Source: Candidatus Saccharimonadota bacterium
GTDB taxonomy: Bacteria; Patescibacteriota; Saccharimonadia; Saccharimonadales; UBA4665
Length of the DNA: 43,036 bases
Direction: 5' to 3'
Assembly: GCA_003153395.1 (NCBI GenBank)
Contig: PLYP01000003.1
Span: 86,558-129,593, forward strand
A program made the position numbers and the translations under genes. Below the pieces are notes generated by a model that ran no database searches, had not been told where the DNA came from, and worked only from the letters and a program-made list of their open reading frames with translations. Shown piece after piece: positions 1-8,101 of the stretch (within the stretch, counting starts at the first letter, position 1; each line of letters opens with the position of its first letter).

Positions 1-25
1 CGTTCGAGTCGCGGCGGGGATACCA
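1..25 (+). tRNA. 3' end of a tRNA, cut by the window edge
   Basis: The first 25 bases read as the end of a tRNA: the last two bases of a T-stem, loop TTCGAGT, T-stem CGCGG, acceptor strand CGGGGAT, discriminator A and an encoded CCA at 23-25. The matching 5' half lies outside the window, so the amino acid cannot be named. The bases that follow (TAAGCATTATAA) resemble the bases that follow several of the cassette repeats downstream. Confidence 0.7.
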
Positions 26-131
26 TAAGCATTATAAACTCTGTAGTTTTTGAATAAGGTTCATACTAGCGAATACGGAAATGAAGCCGGATACTAGCGG
101 AATAATCGTAATAGATAGCGATTCCCCATAG

Positions 132-160
132 TTGACTTTTAATCAATCTTATGCTATTTT
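132..160 (+). promoter_or_regulatory. Promoter of the 317-aa gene
   Basis: TTGACT at 132-137 and TATTTT at 155-160 are separated by 17 bases, about 26 bases before the ATG at 187. No Shine-Dalgarno sequence precedes that ATG. Two near-copies of ATACTAGCG occur just upstream, around 64 and 100. Confidence 0.5.
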
Positions 161-186
161 AATAAGATAAGATTCAAAATAAAATT

Positions 187-1140
187 ATGCCAACAGATCC
201 AGGAAAAATCCCCCAACATGAGCAAACTATAGCAGTGACACGACTGTTGACTCCCGGCGATATAGTTGATTTGGACCAAGGTGCAATTGAATACGCTAAT
301 AGCATGTTGCCTCCTCTAGCTCAGGGAGGTAATATCCTACCTGCTTTGCTAGAAGGTAGCATTGAGCGTCGTCCTGAAGAAGCTAAGGCCCTGGCTCTGT
401 ACTATCAGAAACTTATTAGCCAGGCGATCGGCTTAACTAGTACTGAGCCGAATACAAACACGGCTGAGATTATAGACAACACAACCACAAGATTGTCTGC
501 TAAGGCACTATCTGATCCTGATTTTATTGAAACATTAGTGCAAAATATGCACGCTGCTGAGCTAGAGCTTTCTAGCCAACCGTCAAGTCGACGTAGTTTG
601 CTATCGGCCATTCATGAACGTCGACGAGCAAAGGATAGGTCTAAACGTAAAGCCGAAGTACAAGCGTTGCATGATCGTAATTTTGAATCCACTACATCAC
701 GAATAAATGTTAACGAACTGAAAGCTGACGATGAAGTAACTTTTAGATTGGGTGACAAAAACGCAGAGCTTGAATTAACTGGGAGAGTAGTGGGCTTTAA
801 AAAAGTCGAGGTTGATCGAAATAAGAAACATAAAACTCTCGTCTTAGCATTTGAAGTAGAAAAAGAGGAACGTGATCTTAAAGAAGCCCGTGAATTTTTA
901 GTGCCACCCAGAGAGTCTAAAAGAGTGATATATATTATGGGGAGTGAAGGGAATGGGTTTATACCAGACGGTACTATCCAAAGTGGATCGTCGCTAAGCA
1001 TTGTGGGAAGTGATGGTTTTAGACAAACCTATGGATCATATGTAGATATAAAAAAACCTGGCCAGCAAAACTTATCGTTTGGTCGGCCAAATGTCTTACA
1101 ATTGTCAGTTAACGGAACTGAAATGCTGCCTCAGCGTTAA
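187..1140 (+). CDS. Unknown soluble protein, 317 aa
   Basis: I do not recognise this protein. It has no signal peptide or membrane segment. The N-terminal half (to about residue 130) looks helical. A strongly basic stretch follows (RERRRAK-type, about 140-160), then a charged beta-rich part (about 175-240) whose DDEVTFRLGDK and GRVVGFKKVEV segments look like a small barrel. The C-terminus is rich in Gly and Ser. It starts after a good promoter without an SD and is the only gene between the tRNA end at 25 and the repeat at 1272, so it may be the first cassette of the array. Confidence 0.6.
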   Translation: MPTDPGKIPQHEQTIAVTRLLTPGDIVDLDQGAIEYANSMLPPLAQGGNILPALLEGSIERRPEEAKALALYYQKLISQAIGLTSTEPNTNTAEIIDNTTTRLSAKALSDPDFIETLVQNMHAAELELSSQPSSRRSLLSAIHERRRAKDRSKRKAEVQALHDRNFESTTSRINVNELKADDEVTFRLGDKNAELELTGRVVGFKKVEVDRNKKHKTLVLAFEVEKEERDLKEAREFLVPPRESKRVIYIMGSEGNGFIPDGTIQSGSSLSIVGSDGFRQTYGSYVDIKKPGQQNLSFGRPNVLQLSVNGTEMLPQR

Positions 1141-1271
1141 ACTGCTTACTATTACAGGTTTAAGATCTAAGTCTTAACTTATACCCTAGCTCCACTAACA
1201 GTAGGGAAGACTAATGACCACTGTTTATTATCCTGTAATTGCTTCCAGCGTACAATTTCTGAACAGATTAG

Positions 1272-1300
1272 GTTCCACTGCGACTCTATATGGCATACCA
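1272..1300 (+). repeat. Cassette repeat, copy 1 (29 bases)
   Basis: It begins GTTCCACTGCGACTCTAT and ends GGCATACCA. It shares length, the GTTC start, the CGACTCTAT core and the CCA end with the copies downstream. A perfect inverted repeat, ACTTAT-AACC-ATAAGT, follows at 1304-1319. This copy lies outside the dense part of the array, between the 317-aa gene and the PH-domain gene. Confidence 0.5.
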
Positions 1301-1357
1301 AATACTTATAACCATAAGTTTTTAGCGTATTAAATCGAATAACTGTAAAATATACTT

Positions 1358-1936
1358 ATGGCCGAAGCCAAACAAACAAAAGAAAAGTATTTCGAAGATC
1401 AATTCGATGACGAAGATGTGCTTTATGTCTTTCACAAACACCCTATAGTAATGCGAAAAGGTCTAGTATTTGGAATGCTTGGACCACTCGTAGGCATTTT
1501 ACCCACAGCATTTAAGCCTGATCTAGGATTCGGTTATTTCTTTGGTGGCTTAGCGGTTGGATTCTTATTAGGATTGCTAATTTTTGCTCCAGGATGGATC
1601 GGTTGGCACTTCAGTGTGTTTATAGTAACTGACCAGCGATTTATTCAAATAACACAAAAAGGCTTATTCCATAGAGCTGTTGCCGATCTTAGCTTAAGTC
1701 AGATACAATCCGTGAACTACGATATTTCGGGACTGGAGGAAACTCTGCTTGGATTTGGTACAATAAAGATGCAGACATATGTGGGAGATTTAACAATACA
1801 TAATGTCCATCACCCTGCGAAAGTTCAAAAGAAGCTGCTATCGATACTGCGAAAAGAAGGTGTAAGTATTTCCCAGTACCCAAACGTCCAATCAAATAAT
1901 AATGTACATGAAGAAACTGAAGCTCAAGAAACCTAA
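1358..1936 (+). CDS. Bacterial PH-domain membrane protein (YdbS/YdbT-like)
   Basis: The 192-aa protein has an acidic N-terminus, two hydrophobic segments (about 35-57 and 63-85), then a bPH_2-type domain. FIVTDQRFIQITQKGLFHR and the DLSLSQIQSVNYD segment followed by GFGTIKMQT are the family hallmarks (residues about 88-150). Such proteins sit in the membrane and their biochemical role is poorly defined. TAAAAT at 1346-1351 lies 6 bases before the ATG, which suggests a leaderless mRNA. The end overlaps the next gene by 35 bases, so the two are probably co-expressed. GC content looks ordinary for this genome. Confidence 0.75.
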   Translation: MAEAKQTKEKYFEDQFDDEDVLYVFHKHPIVMRKGLVFGMLGPLVGILPTAFKPDLGFGYFFGGLAVGFLLGLLIFAPGWIGWHFSVFIVTDQRFIQITQKGLFHRAVADLSLSQIQSVNYDISGLEETLLGFGTIKMQTYVGDLTIHNVHHPAKVQKKLLSILRKEGVSISQYPNVQSNNNVHEETEAQET

Positions 1937-2993
1937 ATTATCCATTCCAAGTAGTAAACTACTCAAACGTTCTCCATCAGTCGAAGAGCGTGTTAGTGAT
2001 GCTATAAGCAATGTTCCAAGAATTACCAACGATACCGTTGCAGAACATCGAGAAGATGTGTTATCCGGAGCTAGGAAATATATATATCCGTTGCAGCATT
2101 CTAAGCATAGTGTCGTACGTATCTCCGTTTCACTATTCATTATTGTTATAGTTGGTTTTTTTGTAATATGCGGTTTAAGTTTATATAAATTTCAAAGTAC
2201 ATCCGGTTTTATATATGGAGTAACGAAGATCGTTCCATTTCCGGTAGCTAAAGTTGGTCCTCGTTGGGTAAGTTATGAGTCGTATTTATTTGAGTTAAGA
2301 CGAAATATGCATTATTACGCTACTCAGCAGCAGGCGAATTTCTCTACAAAAGACGGAAAAGCGCAACTAATTAGATTAAAAGAACAGGCTATGAACCAAG
2401 CAATACAGAATGCTTTAGTTAATGAATTAGCGGGAAAGAATAAGATTAGCGTTAGCGGCCAAGATGTAAATAACCAGTTAATACTTGTTAGGAGTGAAAA
2501 TAGACTAGGCAGTAGTGACAGTGTATTCAAGCAAGTGTTAAGTCAGTACTGGGGTTGGAGTGAATCAGACTTTAAGAGAGAACTTAGCCAGCAACTGCTT
2601 CAACAATCAGTAGTAGCTAAGCTGGATACAGCTACAACATCAAAAGCTAGTCAAGTACTTAAACAACTAAGGTCAGGAGCTGATTTTGCTACACAGGCAT
2701 CACAAAACTCACAAGACTTATTAACAAAAAACAACGGGGGACAATATCCAAACCCAATTACACTTAATGATCAGCAAATTTCTCCTATTATTTCTCACGC
2801 GCTGTTTAAATTATCTCCAGGACAAATATCCGGTGTAGTTAACACAGGATTTACTCTAGAGATATTAAAAGTTATGGATAAAAGTGGCAATAGCTTACAT
2901 GGTAGTCATATTCAATTTAACCTACAGGACGTAACCAAATACACGCAACCCTTAGAAACAAAACAGCACGTTCACAGATATATAAAAGTCTAA
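1902..2993 (+). CDS. Membrane-anchored SurA/PrsA-like peptidyl-prolyl isomerase homolog
   Basis: A basic N-terminus is followed by one membrane segment (about residues 75-98), then a SurA-N-like helical region with QAMNQAIQNALVNELA. The rest is a parvulin-like (PpiC) region: GADFATQASQNSQD, a Gly-Gly before the PNPITL segment, and HALFKLSPGQISGVVNTGFT. The order fits an extracytoplasmic folding factor. Parvulin active-site residues are not clearly conserved, so it may be a chaperone without isomerase activity. Two in-frame ATGs (1902 and 1908) are possible and neither has a clear SD. The start lies inside the PH-domain gene, so translational coupling is likely. Confidence 0.65.
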   Translation: MYMKKLKLKKPKLSIPSSKLLKRSPSVEERVSDAISNVPRITNDTVAEHREDVLSGARKYIYPLQHSKHSVVRISVSLFIIVIVGFFVICGLSLYKFQSTSGFIYGVTKIVPFPVAKVGPRWVSYESYLFELRRNMHYYATQQQANFSTKDGKAQLIRLKEQAMNQAIQNALVNELAGKNKISVSGQDVNNQLILVRSENRLGSSDSVFKQVLSQYWGWSESDFKRELSQQLLQQSVVAKLDTATTSKASQVLKQLRSGADFATQASQNSQDLLTKNNGGQYPNPITLNDQQISPIISHALFKLSPGQISGVVNTGFTLEILKVMDKSGNSLHGSHIQFNLQDVTKYTQPLETKQHVHRYIKV

Positions 2994-3070
2994 CATTGAT
3001 ATCTTAATTTGATTTTTACTGATCAAGTTGCTATGATTACCCCTGTTGCTATGGCGGTAATAGCTTATTT

Positions 3071-3147
3071 GGGCTCGTAGTGAAGAGGCCTATCACGTCT
3101 CCCTGTCACGGAGAAGATCGCCGGTTCGAATCCGGTCGGGCCCGCCA
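3071..3147 (+). tRNA. tRNA-Asp(GTC)
   Basis: A full cloverleaf can be drawn. The acceptor GGGCTCG pairs with CGGGCCC. The anticodon stem TCTCC/GGAGA encloses CTGTCAC with anticodon GTC. The T-arm is CCGGT-TCGAA-TCCGG style, the discriminator is G and CCA is encoded at 3145-3147. Its last 24 bases (GTTCGAATCC then CCCGCCA) are the closest cellular sequence I can see to the cassette repeats, which makes it a candidate anchor for the array. Confidence 0.95.
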
Positions 3148-3188
3148 AAAATTTTCGTCAACTGTTTGTCGGTTGCCGACATGCAATA

Positions 3189-3225
3189 AGTCGAGTGGCT
3201 TCCTAGGGGCCAACTCGACTTTTTT
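3189..3225 (+). terminator. Intrinsic terminator after tRNA-Asp
   Basis: AGTCGAGT-GGC pairs with GCC-A-ACTCGACT around an 8-base loop and is followed by six T. It would end the tRNA-Asp transcript before the first multi-gene cassette. Confidence 0.85.
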
Positions 3226-3364
3226 GTTACCTAGATACCAGTTCGAGCCGAGAAAAGACATCAATTGTCGTCGCTCCTGCTCGTTTGCCATAAGCTTCAT
3301 TGTATTCTCACTGCATTGATTATGAAATTAGTAAGCACCGGCGTAATCGGAGTAAAATGGAGGT

Positions 3365-4183
3365 ATGGCGTTAAAGGATTTCACCTACTTAGACTTTGAG
3401 AGAATTCGTTCTTACCTGGCACAGATGGACGGTAAGCTTAGTGAAGACTTTTCTGAAACTAGCCAACATGCGACTGGTACTAAAGTTACGGGTGGAACTG
3501 GTGCGCTCACGAAACTGATTGCAAGCGTCGAGGCGGAAGGAAACTACCTGTATACCAAATCCCATTCTGAAACATCAAGTTTACACCACGCCATATTTGA
3601 CACATTTGAAGCAAAGCTAAGAGATAAAGAGCTGGTTGGCGACCTTGCGGGCGATAAGCCTTTTGCAGAAATTATTTGCAGGCTAAAAGTAGTCGACTAC
3701 GAACTCTTGTCGCGTCAGTTCCTAGCTACTGCAGAAGTCATGCCCTTGATTACAAGTATTGCGGCGAGGAGCGCAAATGCAAACCAGACAACCAAACAAG
3801 CGAGGGCGGATGAGAAGGCCCAGGTTAAGTTAATTAAAGACATAGCAAACGCAATAGGTATGTTGTTTGAAGGTGTTAAGCTACTTCAGCTTGTAAGCGG
3901 TGATGGCAAGATTATTGCCCAGGCTTCATTAGACGAGGACTTGCTGCCACAGAAATCACTATTCTTTGCCAACAATAACGAAGTATTGCCGCAAGAGTGG
4001 ACGGTATTCTGCTTAAAGCAAGCACAGGTCGATCCGGTGATGGTGATTGACGATACTGGCAATGACTTCTCAAAAAGTATTAACGGTGCCGTTGTTTCTT
4101 TGCGTGCTTTACGTCAAATTCTACTGCCGCCTATAGAGACTCCAAATGTCACACCAATAGCTATATATAAGAGAATTAGCTGA
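3365..4183 (+). CDS. DUF6414-like protein, 272 aa
   Basis: The start (KDFTYLDFERIRSYLAQMDG) and the following stretch with LHHAIFDTFEAKL resemble the DUF6414 family as I remember it: a YLD-x-x-R-x-x-S-x-x-x-Q opening, then a low-complexity Gly/Thr stretch, then a helix. Function is unknown; no membrane segment is visible. A GGAGG lies directly before the ATG, too close for ideal spacing, but an in-frame TAA at 3353 excludes other upstream starts. It is the first of three same-strand genes with GC content clearly above the housekeeping genes. They look transferred and form one unit after tRNA-Asp. Confidence 0.55.
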   Translation: MALKDFTYLDFERIRSYLAQMDGKLSEDFSETSQHATGTKVTGGTGALTKLIASVEAEGNYLYTKSHSETSSLHHAIFDTFEAKLRDKELVGDLAGDKPFAEIICRLKVVDYELLSRQFLATAEVMPLITSIAARSANANQTTKQARADEKAQVKLIKDIANAIGMLFEGVKLLQLVSGDGKIIAQASLDEDLLPQKSLFFANNNEVLPQEWTVFCLKQAQVDPVMVIDDTGNDFSKSINGAVVSLRALRQILLPPIETPNVTPIAIYKRIS

Positions 4184-4195
4184 GGTACTTCACCC

Positions 4196-5482
4196 ATGGG
4201 CCCTGTTACTATATTCGATAAATCTGCACTCCAGGCACTTAGCATGGATGAATCCGTGTGGCTTGATGCCTTTACTATGGGCAATGTAACACCGTTATTT
4301 TATGTTGAGACACTCGCTGACCTAGAAAAGTCAGTTAAGGCTGGCAGTACTCCGGAGAAAGTTGTCGGCATGTTGGCACATAAAACAGGATTTCACGCCG
4401 TGCCGAACGTGTACCATAGGTCAATCATGCTCGCAGAGCTTGCTGGTGAACCACCTATCCCCATGGACGGCAGACCTGTAATTGGCGGTGGTGTGCCCAG
4501 GCTGAACGATGATGGTACCACTGCTATACATTTTGATGAATTCCCCGAAGCGGCAGCGCTAAACCGCTGGCAGAATGGTGAGTTTGAGGAAATTGAGCGT
4601 GCAGCTGCAAAACAATGGCGTGCTGACTTAGCTGCACAGAATACTGAGGAGCAAATACAGCTTGTCAAAAACATCTTACCAATAAGCGTTAAGATATCTA
4701 ACCTTGTGCAGTTAAAGGAGTTTATTGATAAATTCTGCGAAACTACGGACAGACATGTTTTACAGTTGGTTCTGCAGCTACTAGATGTCCCTGAGCGGGG
4801 CCGGCCGATAATCATGCAAAGGTGGCTGGATGCAGGTAGCCCCTCATTAGAGAAATTTGCGCCATATACTACGCACGTATTTAAGGTTGACCTACTCTAT
4901 TACCTCGGCATGCTTAGGGGCTTTATCTCTGACGTCAGGAAAAGTAACAAGGCAGACTTAGCGTACCTTTACTATCTTCCGTTTTCGATGGTATTTTTAT
5001 CCGGTGATAAACTTCATGCCAGTACAGTGCCGTTATTTTTGCGGCCAGACCAAAGCTTTGTTAAGCTTGACGAAATTGAACCAGCGCTTCAGGAGATTGA
5101 TGCACACTACGATGCACTGCCTGATGAAGTTAAGGCGCTGGGTATCATGCGGATAGCAGGCTATCCCCCAGCTCATATGGATAACGTCATCACTCAACTA
5201 TGGAATAAACATATGCGGCCCGATTGGCGCGAGATTTCAAAGCAAGAAGAGGCGGGTCGTTTTAAGCCACGAGAAGAAGAGCCTGAGGACAAGGATTTTA
5301 TAAAGGAAATTAACAAAAAGCATGACACTGCCGTAGACTTACCTGATGGTATGGAAGTGCCTAGTGTTGATGATGTACAACATGTGATGCTCAAGCGGAA
5401 GATGCCTGTACAGAAAGGAAAATGGCGAATGATATCCAAAGACGTAGAGGAAAAAATTAAAGAAAGTAATGTTGATGAATGA
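4196..5482 (+). CDS. Unknown protein with a PIN-like N-terminus, 428 aa
   Basis: The opening VTIFDKSALQALSMDESVW followed by FYVETLADLEK resembles a widespread uncharacterised family. An acidic residue after the first strand and a downstream ETLxDLE suggest a PIN-like nuclease fold, but I infer this only from motif spacing. The middle is mostly helical. The C-terminus is charged, with a Glu/Lys-rich segment (about 345-375). It starts 12 bases after the DUF6414-like gene and is probably co-transcribed with it. GC in one sampled row is about 50%. Confidence 0.5.
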   Translation: MGPVTIFDKSALQALSMDESVWLDAFTMGNVTPLFYVETLADLEKSVKAGSTPEKVVGMLAHKTGFHAVPNVYHRSIMLAELAGEPPIPMDGRPVIGGGVPRLNDDGTTAIHFDEFPEAAALNRWQNGEFEEIERAAAKQWRADLAAQNTEEQIQLVKNILPISVKISNLVQLKEFIDKFCETTDRHVLQLVLQLLDVPERGRPIIMQRWLDAGSPSLEKFAPYTTHVFKVDLLYYLGMLRGFISDVRKSNKADLAYLYYLPFSMVFLSGDKLHASTVPLFLRPDQSFVKLDEIEPALQEIDAHYDALPDEVKALGIMRIAGYPPAHMDNVITQLWNKHMRPDWREISKQEEAGRFKPREEEPEDKDFIKEINKKHDTAVDLPDGMEVPSVDDVQHVMLKRKMPVQKGKWRMISKDVEEKIKESNVDE

Positions 5483-5521
5483 GGACGTTAATAACTCACT
5501 CCCTAGAACCACACGCGAACT

Positions 5522-6172
5522 ATGAATTACCAACCTGGCCCTAAATACAATGTCCGGGCATTTGACTCGGTCGAAAACGCATATCTAGATGCCATTGAGC
5601 CCTATATTGGTGATAAACGTTTGTTTGTAAGTGGTCCCATGCACAAAACTCTAGGCCTACGCGCCCGCGAATTATTTGGGCTAATCCTTATTGCACATGT
5701 ACATAATTACCTTACGGGTGGTAAATGGGTGCCTGGTACTGACCCCTTAGGTCATGATGGTGTCATTATGCGTATAGATGACCCTCGCATTAGAGGTTCA
5801 GGACGCGCGTACGAACAGGTCTTTGTGCCTGAGGTAGACCCTAAAGAGCCAGATCAGACCATTGAAGAGGGAGTACTAAAAGCGATAGAGCGTAAAGCAG
5901 ATAGAGGCGAGGCCTACCGTGCTAATACTGACCTCATAGTTTTCGTTAACCGGTCCGGAAACATAGGAGATTTACGAGCTTTAGCGGATGCAGCGGGTCA
6001 GTTGGGTTATGAGGCAGTGTATATGATTGCTCATAATGTGAAGATAGACAGCGTAGACGAGATATCGTATTTGTGCGTAATCCTAAACAGTCCAACGTTT
6101 ACTCGTGGCCCACTGAGTGTACGCATCAATAGAAAAAATGGCATTGGGAGTGTTGAACGCGTTATGTCTTAA
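5522..6172 (+). CDS. Unknown protein, 216 aa
   Basis: I do not recognise the family. Visible features are a conserved-looking centre with GHDGVIMRIDD followed by YEQVFVPEVDPK, a hydrophobic strand TDLIVFVN, and no signal or membrane segment. A D-G-x-I strand followed by an E-containing strand and Lys could fit a PD-(D/E)XK-type nuclease core, but this is weak. It is the third gene of the unit after tRNA-Asp, 39 bases after the 428-aa gene, and shares its higher GC content. The first cassette repeat of the dense array follows 47 bases later. Confidence 0.5.
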   Translation: MNYQPGPKYNVRAFDSVENAYLDAIEPYIGDKRLFVSGPMHKTLGLRARELFGLILIAHVHNYLTGGKWVPGTDPLGHDGVIMRIDDPRIRGSGRAYEQVFVPEVDPKEPDQTIEEGVLKAIERKADRGEAYRANTDLIVFVNRSGNIGDLRALADAAGQLGYEAVYMIAHNVKIDSVDEISYLCVILNSPTFTRGPLSVRINRKNGIGSVERVMS

Positions 6173-6219
6173 GAATCAAAGTGCGGCGTGTACCCATGTA
6201 GCGAACCGCTCATATAATA

Positions 6220-6249
6220 GTTCCAAACCTGCAACGCTACGGCCCGCCA
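6220..6249 (+). repeat. Cassette repeat, copy 2 (30 bases, CCA-type)
   Basis: It begins GTTCCAAACC and ends CTACGGCCCGCCA, then AAGCATAGCG. AACGCTA inside the repeat and TAGCGTT just after it form a 7-base inverted repeat around CCCGCCA. Confidence 0.75.
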
Positions 6250-6265
6250 AGCATAGCGTTATTAG

Positions 6266-6535
6266 TTAGAAAACACCCGATATATGGCAATATTTAGCTG
6301 CTTCAGTAGGGTCAACTGGTACATAACCTTTAGCTGACGGCTGAGTAGGGGAACTTGGAGTAGGAATTGTCTCTAGCTTAGCTTTTATTGGTTTTGAACA
6401 ACTATACTGGTTGTTAACGTCATAATAGCCATTTACCAGTTTGTACTGGTAGTTGTGGATTACGAGTCCGGCAATAACCCCAGCTAGTATTATCACAACG
6501 CCAAATGCCAAGAGAAGTTTACTTATAGTCATCAT
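6266..6535 (-). CDS. Small membrane-anchored protein, 89 aa
   Basis: An N-terminal membrane segment (about residues 5-28, LLLAFGVVIILAGVIAGLVI) is followed by about 60 extracytoplasmic residues with a Pro/Ser/Thr-rich stretch and two Cys (YSCS and KYCH) that could form a disulfide. No family is recognised. It is the only gene between two repeats and runs against the repeat direction. Upstream on the minus strand, TTGCTC-17-TAGAAC lies 7 bases before the second ATG, so the leaderless start is probably that ATG (MTISK). Confidence 0.55.
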   Translation of the reverse strand: MMTISKLLLAFGVVIILAGVIAGLVIHNYQYKLVNGYYDVNNQYSCSKPIKAKLETIPTPSSPTQPSAKGYVPVDPTEAAKYCHISGVF

Positions 6536-6570
6536 TTACGTTCTACCAAAATAATCACCTAAGAGCAATA

Positions 6571-6599
6571 GTTCGAAAATCCGACTCTATGCCCCGCTA
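6571..6599 (+). repeat. Cassette repeat, copy 3 (29 bases, CGA-type)
   Basis: It begins GTTCGAAAATCCGACTCTAT and ends GCCCCGCTA. The promoter of the next gene starts five bases later. TAAGT and ACTTA form a loose inverted pair just after it. Confidence 0.75.
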
Positions 6600-6603
6600 A
6601 GTA

Positions 6604-6632
6604 TTGACATTTTATACCACTTATGCTAGAAT
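6604..6632 (+). promoter_or_regulatory. Cassette promoter directly after repeat copy 3
   Basis: TTGACA at 6604-6609, a 17-base spacer and TAGAAT at 6627-6632 give a near-consensus sigma-70 promoter. It begins within five bases of the repeat end, so each cassette brings its promoter at its 5' edge. Confidence 0.8.
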
Positions 6633-6657
6633 ACCTATCTGTAAGGTAAAAACAAAA

Positions 6658-7593
6658 ATGTCAGAACGCATAAATCACACTGCCGATAACAATGTTCAAA
6701 TAATAACTCACCTTGGCGAGCAAGGTCTTCAGCATGTGTTACATATGGGGAATGAGACTATGAGTACCACAACCACAGCTATAGTTGAGGTAACTCCAGC
6801 ATCGACTGGGAGGATTGACGATGGAGGCAGGGCCGAAGCCATGGCCTACTCGCTGGATCGTACTTATGATTTTGCAGCTGAACATGAACGCCGCGCTGCG
6901 AGTCCGAATGTAAGTGCTTCCAGTCGTAAAAATCATATGCAGACTGTAGAGGGACAGCGGACCAACGCTGAAAAGTTTGCCGAAAATGCCGGAAAGCGCT
7001 ATGACGAGGGACAACAGCGTAAGGCTCGCCAAGAAGCTACGAGTGACGCTACAGTCAATATCGAGAAGTCACTTGAAGGCAAGACATTGAGCGAGAAGTT
7101 AGATGTTATCAAGAAGGGCTTAGCTGCTGCGGAACCGGCTGAGCGCGAAGAGACCTTGAATGAGCAAGAAAAGCAAGGACATCTGGTAAAAAAAGGTGCC
7201 ATGCGGACTGCTTTCAGTAATTTGGTAAAAGCTAATCCACAAATCGCCCCGGGGCTTTATATAAGCGTCCTTACAGAATATGTTGGCCAAGCAATGACTG
7301 AGGGAAAATCACTTGAAGAGCTTGATGAAAACCTCTTCCCAATCTTTGACCTCAACAACAGCACCCATTTTATGCTTGATGAGCTGACAAGCGTTATCAA
7401 TCAGAGCGAAAATGTCGGATCTGCATTTATGGATCGAGCAAGATACTCCGTCCTGGCGAGTTTTGATTCTCAGAAACAGAGTACGCAGCCCAGAGTAGGG
7501 GATAATGGCTATATCGATTTGGAAGAGGCACGTATCAATCTGCAAAGAATAATGATGTATCGCGACACTAGAGACCACGACGAGTCGCAATAA
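6658..7593 (+). CDS. Unknown hydrophilic protein, 311 aa
   Basis: I chose the ATG at 6658 because the longer reading from TTG at 6604 would translate the promoter itself. TAAGGT about 10 bases upstream may serve as SD. The protein is soluble, rich in Ala, Glu and Asn, and mainly helical, with an Arg/Lys/Glu-rich middle (about residues 75-190) and a folded-looking C-terminus with ISVLTEYVGQAM and LDELTSVIN. No family, catalytic motif or membrane segment is recognised. It is the largest single-gene cassette of the array, with GC above the housekeeping genes. Confidence 0.6.
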   Translation: MSERINHTADNNVQIITHLGEQGLQHVLHMGNETMSTTTTAIVEVTPASTGRIDDGGRAEAMAYSLDRTYDFAAEHERRAASPNVSASSRKNHMQTVEGQRTNAEKFAENAGKRYDEGQQRKARQEATSDATVNIEKSLEGKTLSEKLDVIKKGLAAAEPAEREETLNEQEKQGHLVKKGAMRTAFSNLVKANPQIAPGLYISVLTEYVGQAMTEGKSLEELDENLFPIFDLNNSTHFMLDELTSVINQSENVGSAFMDRARYSVLASFDSQKQSTQPRVGDNGYIDLEEARINLQRIMMYRDTRDHDESQ

Positions 7594-7624
7594 CATTTGC
7601 AATATCCTACCTAGAGTTAAAATA

Positions 7625-7654
7625 GTTCCAGACTTTCTCTGCCACGGTCCGCCA
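7625..7654 (+). repeat. Cassette repeat, copy 4 (30 bases, CCA-type)
   Basis: It begins GTTCCAGACTTTCTCTGCCA and ends CGGTCCGCCA, followed by AGCATAAAC. ATAAA-CAC-TTTAT follows immediately. Confidence 0.75.
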
Positions 7655-7711
7655 AGCATAAACACTTTATTTTAACGTCCTTTTAACTCAACATAGTCTA
7701 TAATTTGTATA

Positions 7712-8014
7712 GTGAAAGCAATTTGGAACGACGTCGTTATTGCGGATGCTCCAAAAGAGGAGCTTATTTACATTGAGCGCAACTGGTATTTCCCGCCCAA
7801 CCGGGTTAACAAGGACCACCTTCAGGATAGCCCGACTCCTTATACATGCCCATGGAAAGGAGAGTGCCAATACTTCAATGTCGGCAAAGATGATAACTGG
7901 AGCCAGGATAACGCCTGGACATATCCTAAACCTAAACCTTCAGCCATAGACATCGTCAAAAAAGACTTTAGCAACTACATAGCCTTTTGGCGAGATGTAA
8001 AAGTTACGGAGTAG
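7712..8014 (+). CDS. DUF427 family protein, 100 aa
   Basis: The sequence matches the DUF427 pattern well: KAIWNDVVIADA, then YFPPNRVNKDHL, CPWKGECQYFNV, AWTYPKPKPSA and YIAFWRDVKV. This is a small beta-barrel family common in actinobacteria and cyanobacteria with no settled biochemical role. The start is GTG, and TATAAT at 7699-7704 lies 7 bases upstream, so the mRNA is probably leaderless. It is a single-gene cassette between repeat copies 4 and 5. Confidence 0.85.
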   Translation: MKAIWNDVVIADAPKEELIYIERNWYFPPNRVNKDHLQDSPTPYTCPWKGECQYFNVGKDDNWSQDNAWTYPKPKPSAIDIVKKDFSNYIAFWRDVKVTE

Positions 8015-8040
8015 TATCTAAACCTACTGCGAGACAAATA

Positions 8041-8067
8041 GTTCGAAAATCCGATTCTATGCCGCCA
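8041..8067 (+). repeat. Cassette repeat, copy 5 (27 bases, CGA-type)
   Basis: It begins GTTCGAAAATCCGATTCTAT and ends GCCGCCA, two bases shorter than copy 3 but otherwise nearly identical. AGCAT-CATAAC-ATGCT follows at about 8074. Confidence 0.75.
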
Positions 8068-8101
8068 AACATAAGCATCATAACATGCTATCATTGCCTG
8101 T

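Noticed and set aside
3080-3319. 79-aa frame across tRNA-Asp and its 64-aa opposite
   Set aside because: Both read through the tRNA and its terminator; no start signals.
3365-5482. UGA recoding as in Gracilibacteria
   Set aside because: TGA ends several frames at sensible places (4183, 5482), and no conserved glycine reads TGA.
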